Source: Apostichopus japonicus (Eukaryota; Echinodermata; Holothuroidea; Aspidochirotida; Stichopodidae). From it: DNA of 64,000 nt. Below are positions 1 to 13,015 of this stretch, one piece after another. The notes under the pieces are model-generated. The model made no database searches. It saw only the letters and a program-made list of their open reading frames with translations, and was not told the DNA's origin. The stretch's first letter is position 1. The number at the start of each line of letters is the position of its first letter. Where the stretch lies: assembly GCF_037975245.1 (NCBI RefSeq), contig NC_092579.1, forward strand, positions 15,834,178 through 15,898,177, given 5' to 3'. Made by a program: the position numbers and the translations under genes.

Positions 1-2160
1 TGGAGTAAATTTTTTACATGAAACATTGACTAAAGATGCAAGTAAGAACATAGTAAGCAAAACGATGCTGTATTTTGTCCTATATTTATGTATCTTTCTC
101 TGTTCTGCAATGTAAAATATAATGTACTTTTCGAACACAACAATGTCGTTGTTATTTTTTTAAATAATTGTTACTTCAGTTTTGACCACGGAATCATGTT
201 CTCGGAGATATACAGGTTTGATACATCAAAAGAAGACGTGAAATATTACTCAACTGAATTGATACCGTGATAAACAAGATTTCTTTAGTTGGAAAGTCCC
301 CATTGCGCAATATGTGTTATCTAGCGGTGCACGACCCACTAAGTAAATCGATGAACAATGGTTACCCTTGTTACAGGCAACCTTTGTCTCACTAACGTTC
401 TACAGTACACAATGTTATGAACAATGTTATTTGTGCGTCATTGAGTCGAGCACAACAGCTTCCGAAAAAGGATGTTATTGATTTTTGATTGAACTAACAG
501 CAGTAATCAGGAGAGTTAAAAAAAAAAACATGAGCTGTTTTTAAGTACATAATGCTTAGTCATTACATGGAGTCGTCATGTTGTTTAACACACACATCAT
601 GTAATACGGACACCGGCGGATATTTATCAGAATATGATTGTAGAGGCCTGGAGTATGGAAACTCTTGACTGTTCTCAATTCTGCAAGACTAGTGTTATAT
701 TGACGAGTGAATAAAGACATCAGAATCAATATAACCCAGCATATAAGATATCGTATGTTGGAGGTAGCTCTGATCGGGTAGAGTTATAAGGTGGGTTTCA
801 TATCCAGGAGCAGTTCACGGTTTGCCCACTTTGAAGCGGTCTCCCCTTATCGCAATACCGAAATAAAAACCGGGGAAAATAAAAATTGTTACTGGGATGG
901 CTACCTTACTTGTAGGTTAGGTTAAAGGTCATCAGTTGGTTTTCATGCAAATGTGGCTGCTTAGCATTGTTGAGATATTTGTCTCTTCTAATCCGCTATT
1001 TCATATATTACAAACGTTACTTCATACATGTTATGTCTACATAGCTTTCAAAGGAGGCTACCATGCATGCAATACAATGAATTTCAACGCATATTTGACA
1101 TTGACGTCAAGCTTTGGTAGGTACCATAGGACGATATCACAGTTGATTTGCCTCAGTATGAGTCAACAACAAGTAATTAATCAACTGATTGTTGGCTCAG
1201 TTCGGATTTATCTCTTTATCAAATGTGAACTTCATAGCAGCTTATCTCGACAAATGTGTTAAATCGTATTTTGATAGCAAGAGCAGTAGCGTAGTCACCG
1301 ATGAAGGAGGGGTGTTAGGGCCTCGGTCCCAAGTATCTGTCAGTTCCCGCAAAATTGTATTCAATGAAAAGCTTTGGACTTTCTATGATGTTGGTAACCA
1401 TAAATTCCTCTCATTTTATAATGAGGCGTGTCATAATGATATAATAATATTGTACAACCATCGTTCGATCTGATATGGCTACAAAGTTACAACCCAAAAC
1501 TGCAGTTTTATCATCAATATAGTCGCTATTATAAGTAGGTATTCATAAATAAAATCACAAGGGAAGGTTATATATTAAAGAAGTACAATTGACACTGTAA
1601 ATATCTTACAAACAAATGTACTGTCTACAATAATCTACACCGAAAAGTGAAGTTAAAGATTTTTCAAAAAGAATTAGCTTATAGAAGTGTTGACCAACAA
1701 CATCATCAACAAAAACAATAGAGAACTCTTCAAAAGGAAACACAAACCCAGCCATCATATGTAGCTTAAATGATATAGATAATTGTGATGAACAATTATT
1801 CTGTAGACAGTTAAGCAAACTCTAGATCATTTTGGGGAGATAGGCCTATCCTAGTTTAACAGTGGTTCAATAAAAACTGAAGCCAATTTTTCAAATGGTG
1901 TCTTATAAATAGATGGCGCCGAAAATGAATAGATAGATAAAGACAAGATGAAAAAGAATCTCCGTTGGAGTTTAGTAAGCCTGTTGACTTACATCACGTT
2001 TATTGAAGTAAACTAGTCTGTTCCGCAACTGAAATACATTCCATATTACATCATTTAATTAATGTTGACTTGTACCCATCAAGGCATCTTTGCAAAGTTC
2101 AAGCAAGAATTTGTTCTCATGGTTGTATAGGTTGTGGTATATCATAAAAAATACAATTAA
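1..2160. other. Gene-free stretch, no recognised content
   Basis: I see no convincing gene here. The open frames are short (up to 108 codons), overlap one another, and show no family motifs or a splice-linked continuation. Base composition is ordinary AT-rich intergenic DNA. It could contain untranslated or intronic sequence of a gene lying to the left. Confidence 0.5.
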
Positions 2161-2164
2161 AAAG

Positions 2165-2345
2165 AAGGAGGAGGAGAAGGAGAAGGAGAAGGAGAAGGAG
2201 AAGGAGAAGGAGAAGGAGAAGGAGAAGGAGAAGGAGAAGGAGAAGGAGGAGGAGGAGAAGGAGAAGGAGAAGGAGAAGGAGAAGGAGAAGGAGGAGGAGC
2301 GGAAGGAGAGGGATAGGGAGAAGGAGAAGGAGGAGAAGGAAGGAG
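2165..2345 (+). repeat. (GAGAAG)n / (GGAGAA)n purine microsatellite
   Basis: About 180 bases made almost only of G and A on the plus strand, in units of GAGAAG with interspersed GAGGAG. It creates a false Lys/Glu-rich reading frame. Homopurine tracts of this length can form triplex DNA; that is general knowledge, not something shown here. Confidence 0.9.
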
Positions 2346-2744
2346 GGTCAGTTGAAGTTGGTAGTCAGAGCCGGATTAACACACATTGGGGAGCTCAATG
2401 ACCATACCTTTGTCCCCTCGCCCAAAACCCCGTCATCACTGAATATATCAAGATTAATAGGAACGACACAAATATAGAAAGTTGGTTCATGTCTAGCCTG
2501 GAAGCATGTTTATGGAGCCCTTTGACTTGACGGACACAGTTCCCTGCATGTCTATTGTATAATATTGGGGGTAATATTATTTTCGACAAATGGTAAACTA
2601 GACGGTTTCCTCTTACTGCATATAGTTGTATCCGTTCAATTCGTAAGTATAGTAATAATCAACGATACTTACCGAAATGTTTTTACGAGTCATTTTTTAA
2701 AAATCCAAGTTAACAATTTTCCATATTTCTTTTGAGAACAACAT

Positions 2745-3855
2745 CCGGAGAAAAGAGTCTCAAGTCTTAAATCTCTCTGTGCCAGAAGGCACACAAGTCC
2801 CGGACATCATTCTTCCACTGGGTTCGGTTTGCAGCTGCGTAGCGTACTGAGTTCCGTGTGTTCCAGCCTGCGCAGTTCCGCTCCGCCTCCACCATTCTTC
2901 GCCACGTGGTTTTCGGGTGGCCTCTTTTCCTTCTACCTTCAGGTGTCCATCCGAGGGCCACAGCACAGTCATCGTTTTTGTCTTCAGCACATGGCCGATC
3001 CATTTCCATCTCCGTCTCCTCACCTCCTCGCTGATCTTCTCTGCCCCTGCCATCTCTAGAACTGTCTTATTTGAGACGTGCTGTTGCCATCTGATCTTGT
3101 AAATCCTCCTTAGACACTTGGTCTGGAAGATGTCAAGTTTCTTTTCCTCTCCTTTCGTCAGTTTCCAAGTCTCGCATCTGTAAAGTAGGACTGACAAGAC
3201 AAGGCTCATGAAAAGGGAGGCTTTTGTTTTTCTGCTGATGTCGCTGGCTTGCCAGATGTTTGATAGTCGCTTCATCTGTGCGCTGGCCAAGGCTATTCTC
3301 TTCTTGACATCTGCTATGCCTCCACCGTCCTTTGAAACACTTGCACCAAGATAGGTAAAGCTCTCTACCTCTTCCACTTCATTCACTCTGACCTTCAATT
3401 TGTCATCAGTCTTGCTGTTGGCTTTCATGACTTTGCATTTCTTGCCATTCAGTTTAAGCCCAACTTTGGCTGCATTGTCTTCAAGTTTGGTTGTCTTGTG
3501 CTGAAGGTGATTCATTGTTGAGGATAGAAGGGCGAGATCATCTGCGAAGTCGAGGTCCTCCAGCATGGTTGTGAAGTTCCATTGGATTCCAGTCCTGTCA
3601 CCCTCTACAGTTTTCCTCATGACCCAATCAATTACCACTAGGAAGAGGAAACCTGACATGCAGCAGCCCTGTTTCACTCCCGTCGTCACTGGGAACCAGT
3701 CTGTTGTTTCATTTTCATCGATGACAGAGCACTGGAAGTCCACTCAGTAAAGGGTCTTGACCATATGGATCAGTTTCTGGGGGATTCCATACTGGCGCAT
3801 GATGTTCCAAAGGCTGTCTCGATGTATGGAATCGAAGGCTTTTTCAAATTCGACG
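2745..3855 (-). pseudogene. 5'-truncated RTE-like LINE reverse transcriptase, broken
   Basis: The minus strand encodes the C-terminal half of a non-LTR retrotransposon reverse transcriptase. Seen in order are a V-F-K-A-F-D-S-type block near 3855, GVKQGC, the catalytic block FADDLALLS (about 3520-3560), VESFTYLG, and a basic C-terminal domain with RRWKWIGH, GRRKRGHPKTTW and the ending LCAFWHREI. This domain order and the C-terminal motifs fit the RTE clade. Two lesions are visible: an in-frame TGA at 3744-3746, and a frame change near 2960, after which the conserved C terminus continues in another frame. The endonuclease and N-terminal RT are absent, as is usual for 5'-truncated LINE copies. 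It is a dead copy. The clade assignment is from motif recognition only. Confidence 0.88.
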
Positions 3856-4254
3856 GAAAAATGAAAGCTTGGATAATCTATGCATGCAGTTGTTTGCGAC
3901 TCGAGTGATGAATTGTGCTTTACAAAAAAAAGGGCACACTAGTCGAAAATTACAAAAGCACATTTGGACCTGTAACTTTCTTATTATTTGCAACTATACA
4001 GATAAAGCAATACGGGAACTACAATTATACACTGCATTCTTATCATTAGTAAGCAGAAACGTGGCATATTCATCTTCGAAGGGCATATACTTCATTTCAT
4101 TATAATGAGAGACCTACTTTGGATCTAGGCTTTTAGACAATGATATATATAAACAGCTTTTATTGACCTCATACTGCGAATATCTGCCTGGAATATTATC
4201 TGTTTGCACCGGAATTAATTGGCAAAGTTGGAGTCAACAATGGCCGATAGGAAT

Positions 4255-5589
4255 AGGCTAGGCATGGGCGGGATTACGGGGGGGCAAGAGGGGGCATTTG
4301 CCCCCCCCCCCCACTTTTTCCCAAATCTTAGTTCACTTTTTTGTCGTTTTTGCAGACAAATGTGCACAACCCTAATCGAAATTATTCCCCCACAACAGCT
4401 CTATCAAATAGGCCTATTTGTTTCGAATCTTAAGTCGAATTTGTGTTTAAGATCGTAACATGTAGCATGCAGAATAACTGGAGATGGAGCTAGCACATGG
4501 TTCGCAGCACAGGTTACGAATCCTGGAGCTAACACACTAGTGATTCAATTCTGCATGTGATGAATCCGCGGCATATGCTACAGTGCTAGCTTCAGGAATT
4601 GATTTTCAACTTTGCTGCTCTACTGAATGCGTTGAATAACTAAATCCAGAGAAACGATTTACGAAAGCCAGATTTGCATATTGGTTATATCAATAATTAA
4701 ATTCAATACACTGACACATGACACCCCCCTCCCCCGTGTCATTCAACAATATGCAATGGCATATGCCGATGTAATTTCTTTACTGCTCGAAATCACCCCT
4801 CCTCGGCTTCAGTGGCGACGGAACCGGTGGACTTGAGGGACTTATCCCCCATAAAAAAGTGGGGGCAGTAAAGGAATGCTCAGCCCCAATATTTGCCAAG
4901 TGCTCCAAGAAGTGGGGACCGCGGGGAGAATTTTGAAGTGGGTGCTGAACATATTCTTGATCGGTCCAGATGCACAATATACTAATAATTTTAGAGGGAA
5001 AGAACTGTCTAGATGCGATTTATTGTTACCAGAGGTGTCATTTTTGCTGATCTAGGATTTCCTTTTTGCTTAAATTTCGACGCGCCGCGCCAACTGATGG
5101 TGGTGCACCGCCTAAATAGTGACGTATAAGCTTCAGTTGTTCATCACCATATAAGTTCTTCTATCCGCCCTCCCTAAATTTACACACGTTCATTAATTGT
5201 TTAGATGCAATTTAAAGCCTATATGGGTGTTAATTTTACCGATCTAAGGGTACCTTTCATCGAAAATTTCGACGCTCCTTGCCAACCGATGATGGCGCTC
5301 CGCTTAGATAGTGACCATATGTTCTACTATCAATCCTCTTCAAATTTTTAAACAATAATTAACTATCTAAATACAAATTGAAGACATGAGATCCATATTT
5401 CAAGGAGGGGTACATGCAGCTTAGAGCACTCGGGAAGTGCCGTTTCCGGCCATCTGGAGGGTTTGTAAAGCCAAAAAATTTCTTGTACGCTCCGCGCCAA
5501 CCGATGGTGGCGCTCCGCTTAGATAGTCTTGCTGACAGGTTTGCCCCCCCCCCCCACTTTCACAACTCAAATCCCGCCCTGAGGCTAGG
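4255..5589. mobile_element. Non-autonomous hAT-like DNA transposon, 1.3 kb
   Basis: The element spans 4263-5581. It is flanked on both sides by the identical 8-mer AGGCTAGG (4255-4262 and 5582-5589), the target-duplication length expected for hAT transposons. The ends are inverted: the left begins CATGGGCGGGATTA, and the right, read from outside, begins CAGGGCGGGATTT, a match apart from one extra base. Just inside each end is a poly-G/C run next to CACTTT. There is no transposase. The interior holds degenerate repeats of about 190 bp (separate entry). Superfamily is inferred from the duplication length and the CA terminus; a transposase-bearing relative would be needed to prove it. Confidence 0.7.
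5008..5535 (+). repeat. Three diverged ~190-bp tandem units inside the hAT-like element
   Basis: Three copies begin near 5008, 5200 and 5362. Each has a TCTAGATGCAATTTA-like start and a later core reading roughly CGACGCTCCGCGCCAACCGATGGTGG followed by CGCTCCGCTTAGATAGT (cores near 5080, 5270 and 5480; each written here in parts). The third unit carries extra sequence between its start and its core. Divergence between copies shows that the array is old. Confidence 0.75.
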
Positions 5590-7320
5590 TGTGTGGTTTA
5601 TATAGCCTGATACAGTGCAATATTATATATTGTGCTAAGCAATATAAATTAACTGTACCTACAAAAATCTCATGAAGACTATCTTTGGAAAACAATCCAG
5701 TTTCAAACTTGGCAGTATTAACTTGAAAATATTTTTTACTACGAGGAAGATATAACTTCTAGCGTGGCTAAGTCGATAGAAATGCAAGTTGCTATGCATT
5801 AATTGCACATCCTTTAAAACAGTTAACCAGCTGTATACGTATGCGATTACGGTGGCTTATCGTAAAAAATGAAATTCCTCGACACCATCTGAAAGTTGTG
5901 ACTGTTAACTCGTAAATTTGAGATAAAAATGTCAAATTTTTCAAATCAAAAGTCAAAAGTTTGAGATAAAAAAAAAGGGAAACCATATGAGACAAGGGTC
6001 GAGAATTTTCTTTCCGATTTCCTTATAAGCTACCGTAGCAATATGTTTTACAGTTCTGGTTTGCGCATAGTTGATAAATTGTATATGACACTCCTTATAT
6101 ATAGTAAAATGTCACCTTCAACATGATGTAATCATTTTTAAGAAATTCACATGACATCATCTATACCGTGATATTTGACGATTCATTATAAAAGGGGAAA
6201 ACTAAGATACCATCAGTGTGCATGTAGTGATATAGTATAACAGGCCTGTAGCAAGGACTTCTGGGTTGGAGGGGGGGGGGGGTGGGGGAGCAACAATCTA
6301 ACACGTGTCGTGTAACTTGTAAAGTTGGTACACATAGACGTGGCACAAATTGGGGGGGGGGTGGATCAGTGCACTGGGTATATAAATAGCCCAAGACGAA
6401 ATAACGTACAGCTTAATGCAGGTTAAATGGCCTTCTTCTGTTTTGACGGAGCAGGGTTCATCTCTAATCAGGGGAAGCACAAATTCAAGAGATGTAGCAT
6501 AGTTTATGCGAAAATAAGTGCAATAGTTTTTCCATCTAATTGTGTTGGAGATTGCCCTCCAGATTGCAAATGTGCTCATTTTGTTATGTCTGGAGAAATA
6601 ACTTCATAAAACGTCTTTTGCATTTCGTCAAATAAATAGAACAAATCAGTATAATATTTGTAAACCTTTAGAGCAAGCTGATTTATTTCATCGCAGTAAT
6701 AGAAACCTCACTGAAAGCAACATAATTTTATTTGTATTGATTTTTTATCATCTCTGTGATACATATCACAAGTTTAAAACAAAAAACAAAACAAAAAACA
6801 CATTTTCCACTAATGCATAAAAAAAATCATTAAAGTTCATAAATCAGTTAATAACAATGCTCTGCACTAGCTGTTGTTCACTCATGTCATTAGAGAATGA
6901 GTGGATAATCCATTTTTCTTGTACTAGATCAAATTATTTCCATCAATTACATTATTCACTGTAAGTTATCAAGAGGGCAATCCAGAGAGTTGCTGATTTC
7001 ATCGCACCGATCAGTCTCTACAATTTTCAGTTTTGCAATTTGATGAATAAACTGACATGGCATGGCTCCACATACTAATGTTCCTACAACCTTTAACAGT
7101 CTGACCAGGTGGTAATTCTTAGAAATGCTTAACCTAAACCCCAGAGGATGTCTTCCCCCTTCCAAGCCCTAAAATACACTTTCGGTTTCAAAGAAAACTA
7201 AGAAATAATATCCCGACGAACCACCAGTCTCTAAGCCTATGCCCACCCATTGGCCGGATCCCCCCTCTCTTATAGCATTATGAACACCGACCAATACAGA
7301 CTAAAGCACTTATCTGCAGA
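5590..7320. other. Intergenic stretch with poly-G tracts
   Basis: There is no supported gene. Two poly-G runs (about 6270-6290 and 6351-6362) resemble the ends of the G/C-tract repeats seen elsewhere in the window. Open frames are short shadows without motifs. Confidence 0.5.
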
Positions 7321-7334
7321 AGCAATTTAATCGG

Positions 7335-7388
7335 GGACGTTTTGATTGGAAGGCGCTGGCGTTAACCACTGAGCTAACACTCCACAAT
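7335..7388 (-). repeat. tRNA-like SINE head fragment
   Basis: Read on the minus strand, the sequence has TTAGCTCAGTGGTTAACGCC, a good A-box-like (RNA polymerase III) segment, followed by GCGCCTTCCAATC. A clean B box does not follow, so this is a truncated or degenerate tRNA-derived SINE and not a functional tRNA. Confidence 0.5.
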
Positions 7389-7703
7389 ATTGCTGACCTT
7401 AAAGTAAATATAAAATTAATCTCCAACACCCATGAATATCTTGTATCGAAATTGCTAGCGCTCCTTTAGCAGACATCACAAAATCAATCAAACCTTTAAT
7501 ATTTAATCTTGATATGAAACTTCTTGATCAAATCTTGTCCCTTGTCCTCATTACTGTGTGACTGTGTGTATATACATATCAATTATATTTGGCTGTTCAT
7601 AGGCACTTTTTTTAGTAGTATAATAAACAGCTGCTTAAGGCAAGCTATTGAATAAGCTTTTAACGCACAACTTCCTGCCCATATCATATATCCCTTTTGG
7701 TAG

Positions 7704-10535
7704 CTAGTAGTAGCCACTGTTGCAGCTGCCCAGCTCCTTGCACATTTCACACAACTCTTGAGGGTGCGGGGCATTGGGATTACGATCTACGCCACTGTAT
7801 TCCAGGGGTCTCTGTAAAGAAAATGTTCAATGTGTTGTGAAAAGATAGAGTATAGATATTTATCAGATTGAGTTATTGCCCCATCTTTGAATGAGTGAAC
7901 TGAATAAAGTATACATCAAAATAATAAGCAAAGACAGATATTCCTCACATGGATCCCCTGGTCTGACTGGGATTATTTGAACAATGTCATTAGTAAAGAC
8001 GCCCCAGAACCTAACCCTACACCCCCCCCCCCCTCCTCCTTCCCTCCAAAGTTTGAGTCCAAACCTTTGTCCACTCATATTTACAAGAAATGACTTCCCA
8101 CGAATTGGCACTGTTCTTTGATAGGCATCTGTCCTTGTCTCTATTTGATAAATATTCTTGCAACAAAACTTTGCAATAGGTGATAAATGTTGACATGTTA
8201 TTTACCAGATTGTGCTGATATGCTAAGCAGGCTCCAATGTTTGTTCTTCATAGAACAACCTACCCCCTTCCCTGCCCCCTCCCTACCTCCCTCCTTCTCT
8301 CCAAACCTATGTCCACTCATATTTACAAGGATATCACTTCCCATGATTTGGCATTATTCTTAGACATCTGTCCTTGTCTTCACTTGATAAATATTCAGGC
8401 AAACAAAACTTTGCTATAGGTGATAAATGTTGACTTGTTATTTACCAGATTGTGAGGATATACTCTGGCACCACATCTCTTGCACTCTTGATACTTTCCT
8501 TCCCAGCTGAATGCACTCTCCCAGGATTTGTTACAGTCTCCACACTGAAAGTCTCCAAAGCGTCTTTTCTGGGTTTTTTTGTTTGGGAAATAGAATGAGA
8601 GAAGTTATTGTCAAAAAGTTAATAAAAAATGTATACAGTGTATAAACAAAGAAGACTAAAGGCACCAAACAAACTCTGCAAAAAAAATTATGATTAATAG
8701 CACCACTCTGGGGGAGGATAGGGGGGAAGATGGGAAGGGAGATTGATGCTTGAAGTGATAAACAAGGATTGGAACCAGCAGTCTGATCCTCATACCAGAT
8801 TAGGATCAAGGGGGGATCAGACATCACACTCAGTGTTGAAATTGACCAGGGATCAAGTTTGTTCTTTTATTTCCCTTGCTGTTGGTAACATGCTTAATCC
8901 CACATAATAGTAGTAGGCATTCATAGCAGTGCTAGATCACCCAGCTTATAGCAACAATTGTTATGTGCTGTTAAGATAAGATCCATTGTTTGGGGTTCCG
9001 ATACCAAACACAGTGTACCTGGAAGTTGCGAGTGTTAAGTTATCCCCAGATGACAAAATCTAGATGAAATATTTGCTGATCAAATATTCCTTCCAAGAGT
9101 TAAATTCATACTTAAACACTGGATGTTATTTAGGATTTTTAAAGTACCGTACCTTTTCAGCTATATATATTTCATCGAACTCGACAATAATCTGTAATAA
9201 TTTTAAGTTGTAATATTTTTTGCGATTTTGTGAAGTGCAATATTTTTGCGATTTTGTGAAGTGCTTTGAGATCATTCTTCGATGTAAAGTGCTATATAAG
9301 AATAAATTATAATTATTATTTAAATGCACAAATCTCTGAATGACCAATCTGTTAGTCTGGTCCACCAAAAATTCCACCAGACATAATATTCCAAAATTTG
9401 GGAATGAACAATAAAATTTTACTATAAATTTGTGGGACACAAAATTCTTTGTTTAGCTTTGAAACAGAGTTAATAATCTGTCACAGAACTCAGCAGACTT
9501 GCTGTAATATGGAACAGCTAAAGGGTAAATTCAGAATGGTAAATTGGAAATAACATCTGCTTATCTTTCAAGATACAAGAGATATGAAAGCATTAGACTA
9601 AGGGATTCAAATCCTTGTGATTTCAGGGACCCACCCATTGACAATTATCCAACACCCCCACCAAACCCCCTCCCCCCTCCACACACACCCCATCACCACA
9701 ACCAACAAATAAAGGCTTTAAGGTAAATGTTCTTCTTCATTCTATCTGATCTGATGGCACATAAAGAACTAATCATATCTCGTCTGAAATTAAGGAATAA
9801 AAACTGTTTCCCCTTCTTCAAATCTTCAAATCAGTATCGAATCAAAAGCACAAGTCATCATTCTCCCATCCTCCACAATATCAGATGCTCTCTTGAATTG
9901 TTAATTAGCATCCAATAAAAATTACTAGCAAGCCTGATTCGTTAAAAGAAAGACTGAAATGTAAAGGACGAGGGGAGAAAAGTCGGGTAGGGTTTGGGTA
10001 AAAAATTACAAACCAAACCCCAAAATGGAGCCCTGTCTTAATCCCGATACCGATCAGAAGTTTGATTGTAGAGTCATTAAGAACAACTTGTCTTGAAAAT
10101 TCTGTTAGGTACGGTGATATTTTTTGTCTTTCAAACAAACTGATTACAATGCATAAAACAAAAACTGTAAGTTTTGCTAAAGTTCATGCATGAATGCCAA
10201 TTAAGCTTGGGTCATTATCAAAAGGTGAAAGAACATTTTCTGACTGATTAAAAAAAAAAAAAGGTCAAATAAGCAACTGAAATTTTCTGAAACTTACAGA
10301 CTACATTTTACATAAAAGAAAATGCTAACAGAATTATTCCCAACAAAAGATATAAATGACGGAGAGAACTAGTGTAATTAAGAAGCGAAAATATTATTTA
10401 AATTACCTGGCCGCTGTCCATCGTTTTAGCAAGTTCACTAAATGATTGTGTAAATCGTGCGTTTCTGCAAGATCGTTCCTCTATTGACGAGTTCAGTTTA
10501 ACCAAATGATGTTTGGGCAGAGTGTTGAGCACCAT
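7704..10535 (-). CDS. Zygote arrest protein 1-like, 3CxxC-type zinc finger protein
   Basis: Three minus-strand exons: 10535-10407, 8568-8446 and 7811-7704, joined at GT-AG borders in phase 0, giving 119 aa. Exon 1 is a basic N terminus without known domains. Exons 2-3 carry the zinc finger: FGDFQCGDCNKSW (Cys52, Cys55), QECKRCGARVYP (Cys72, Cys75) and HPQELCEMCKELGSC (Cys105, Cys108, Cys114), ending in a TAG stop. The three CxxC pairs, the Trp after the first pair and the HPQELCEMCK ending match the zf-3CxxC domain of the ZAR1/ZAR1L family, whose vertebrate members bind maternal mRNAs in oocytes. The start is the first ATG of the open exon-1 frame; a start at the later Met40, or in an unseen upstream exon, is possible. 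Compared with vertebrate ZAR1 it has almost no N-terminal region. Intron 2 contains a tandem duplication covering the exon-2 donor site. Confidence 0.75.
8005..8462 (-). repeat. ~240-bp direct tandem duplication in ZAR1-like intron 2
   Basis: Segments at about 8005-8222 and 8245-8462 align with an offset of 240-242 bp. Shared blocks include GTCCACTCATATTTACAAG, CATCTGTCCTTGTCT and TTTACCAGATTGTG. The right-hand copy contains the true end of exon 2 and its splice donor; the left-hand copy carries a degenerate version of the same last ~18 exon bases plus an intact GTAAAT donor. Confidence 0.85.
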
Positions 10536-13015
10536 ATGTATATATACTGTGAAAAGGGGTGTTTCCAGAAACCTTTTTTTCAACAGAGAATGATGGAATT
10601 TTAATTTAGGGATATTTCCGTTACCATCAGAGTGTTATTTTTAACCCAAAGTCAATTTATCTTCCACACGTATATATATGGATCAGATTAGCTAATCAAT
10701 GATTATGAATAACAATAACAGTAAATATGTATATGTACACTGAGATTAAGTAAACACAACTGTTTTCTAATGTCAGGTGAGCTTAATACAGACCAGATAA
10801 GCTAATTGGGATTTTCCAGCTCGATATTACAGTTAAGTCGGAGCAGCGTAGGCCTACTTTTCATACACTAATGAGTATAAATGGTAAACAGAATTTTGGG
10901 AATATATATATTGGTATTATGAACAACTATTGTATGCACAAAAGGTATGTAAATATGGCACAAACAATTGAACATCTATTCTTATGTAAAAGCCACAGCT
11001 TGTGACTCTACAAATATTTAAAAAAAATAACATAAATGGCATAGGTCAGCTTTCTCTTGACTAATTTCTAGTTTTTCAAGATAATTATAAACTTTAAGAA
11101 AATGGTTAAAAAATATCAGAAAGGATGCTCCTCTTGAGGCTAACATGGCATTACTTAATATCCTGGTCAGTCAGTGTCTTCCGTGCGGGGCTACAGTAAT
11201 TTATTAATGAAATAATCTTCATCACTCACAAATCTGCTATCATTGTAAAAATGTTATATTAAGAGACCACCAAACGTCTTATAGAAACTCCAACAAAAGT
11301 TATTTCTTAGTTGGTATTCTTGGAGTAAGGTTTTTTTTTCCATTTTTTTTCCCATTTTGTCTTAAATTTTTACCCAAATCCTACCAAGTTTTATTTATAT
11401 AATTAATATAACAGTTAATGGAATTAAAAGCAAAGACTGCTGGGTATCTTAGCTTGATATGCTGCAATCACATAGTCCAAACAAACAAAATTAAATATAT
11501 TTGGTGACTTTGTGGTAAGATTGAGGTCAAATGCAAAATTATGCTACTTGAAGTAACATTGTTGATAACAATATGGACAATGACAACAGATGTTATGATG
11601 TCATGAATATGTAATGCATGTCATGAATATGCAAGCACACAAAGGGCAAACGGTATTGATTACTTTACTGATAGGGGATTTCCCTGTGTTACATATTCTA
11701 GGGGATTTTATAGCTTGAGCAATAACAAGTTACCCTAACCGCAGAGTACTCTGAACGTTGAAAACATCAGTCTGAAAATAGAATAAACAGCAACAGCATT
11801 TGCACCCTCAGAACTGATTAATTTTTGTAGTATTCAGTTTCTGTTTACGGTTAACTTGCATGTGTTCAGCTGCACAATAATATTAAACTGGCTACTGCTT
11901 TTTAAACAGGCTAATGTGCCTGTGAATTGATGTTGCCATTATTATTCCCCCCCCCCCAAAAAAAAAAAAAAAACAGCACATTTTTGTAAGTACTCTGGAT
12001 TTTTAAGTATTCTGGATTTTCCAACTCATTACAATTTCAATTTCAAATATTTATATATTCATTTGCCTTGATCATTTACTTCCATTTCATTTAACAGATT
12101 CTGTTTAAATTATCTATTTCGAGATCTGGTCTGAGGATTCACAAGTAATTTTTTAGTTGGTTAGCATCATGATTGATATGGACCCTGTACCACAATGACA
12201 CTGAGTTAACACTGTCAAATTTCAGTACAGTTTAAACAACACAAATTAAGGGCATTCTTCAAAATATAGATATGGAATATCAGAACACAGGACATGAAAT
12301 GCCCCTTACAGAAATTGATGAAAATTGTACAGCCTTGCATCTAATGATTAATCATTTGAGTCAACAAACCAGTGTCACTGATTTCCTGACTATGAGTCAT
12401 ATCTTTCTAAGGAGATCATCTTTCTTTGGAACAGTAATATGATATTTAAGCACTCTGCAAAGAAGCCAACTCTGAATCATTCAAGGGTAATAAATGCTGT
12501 TTGTGTACACATGAGTGTAGGTGGAGGTGGAGGAGGTGGGGCCAAAATGCTTGAAAAATAATAATCATAATAAAAATAAATTATCATATGAATGGAGTGA
12601 GAATTAACAGGCGCCAAAACAGACTTCCCATGAATCACTGAAACACAAGTCTTTGTATTTTGGGTTTTATTGCCAACCAGTTTTCCTCAAAGCAGGCCAA
12701 GGGAGGTCATCTTTTTTTTTTAAATAAAACTGACTACTTATCCGGCTTGTTTTGTTGCTTTATTAAAAATAACTTTCCTCACACAGACATAAGGTTGTGT
12801 GAGCTTGTACGATAAAATTACCATGTACATTTTGTCTGAAAAACTAAAATGGCGATGTAAAGTTTAAGGGAAGAACTTACAAGCATAATAATCAGCTGTT
12901 TTCTTCTTAAAGCTAGGATCATTCCTAGCTAGGCTGTTATAAGCAGCCTTTCAATATTCATACTCACCATGTATATCTTTTAACAATGGATGAAAAATAC
13001 CCTCTATCTCCATGT
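10536..13015. other. Intergenic stretch between the ZAR1-like and METTL23-like genes
   Basis: There is no recognisable coding exon on either strand. On the minus strand an AATAAA hexamer lies at 12759-12764, about 250 bases past the METTL23-like stop, and is a plausible polyadenylation signal. Poly-C/poly-A runs occur at about 11947-11973. Confidence 0.5.

Noticed and set aside
2090-2401. 103-codon Lys/Glu-rich reading frame
   Set aside because: It is entirely the translation of the (GAGAAG)n microsatellite.
2760-3743. Intact 327-aa reverse transcriptase gene
   Set aside because: The family C terminus lies in another frame after about 2960, an in-frame TGA interrupts the upstream part, and the N-terminal half is absent.
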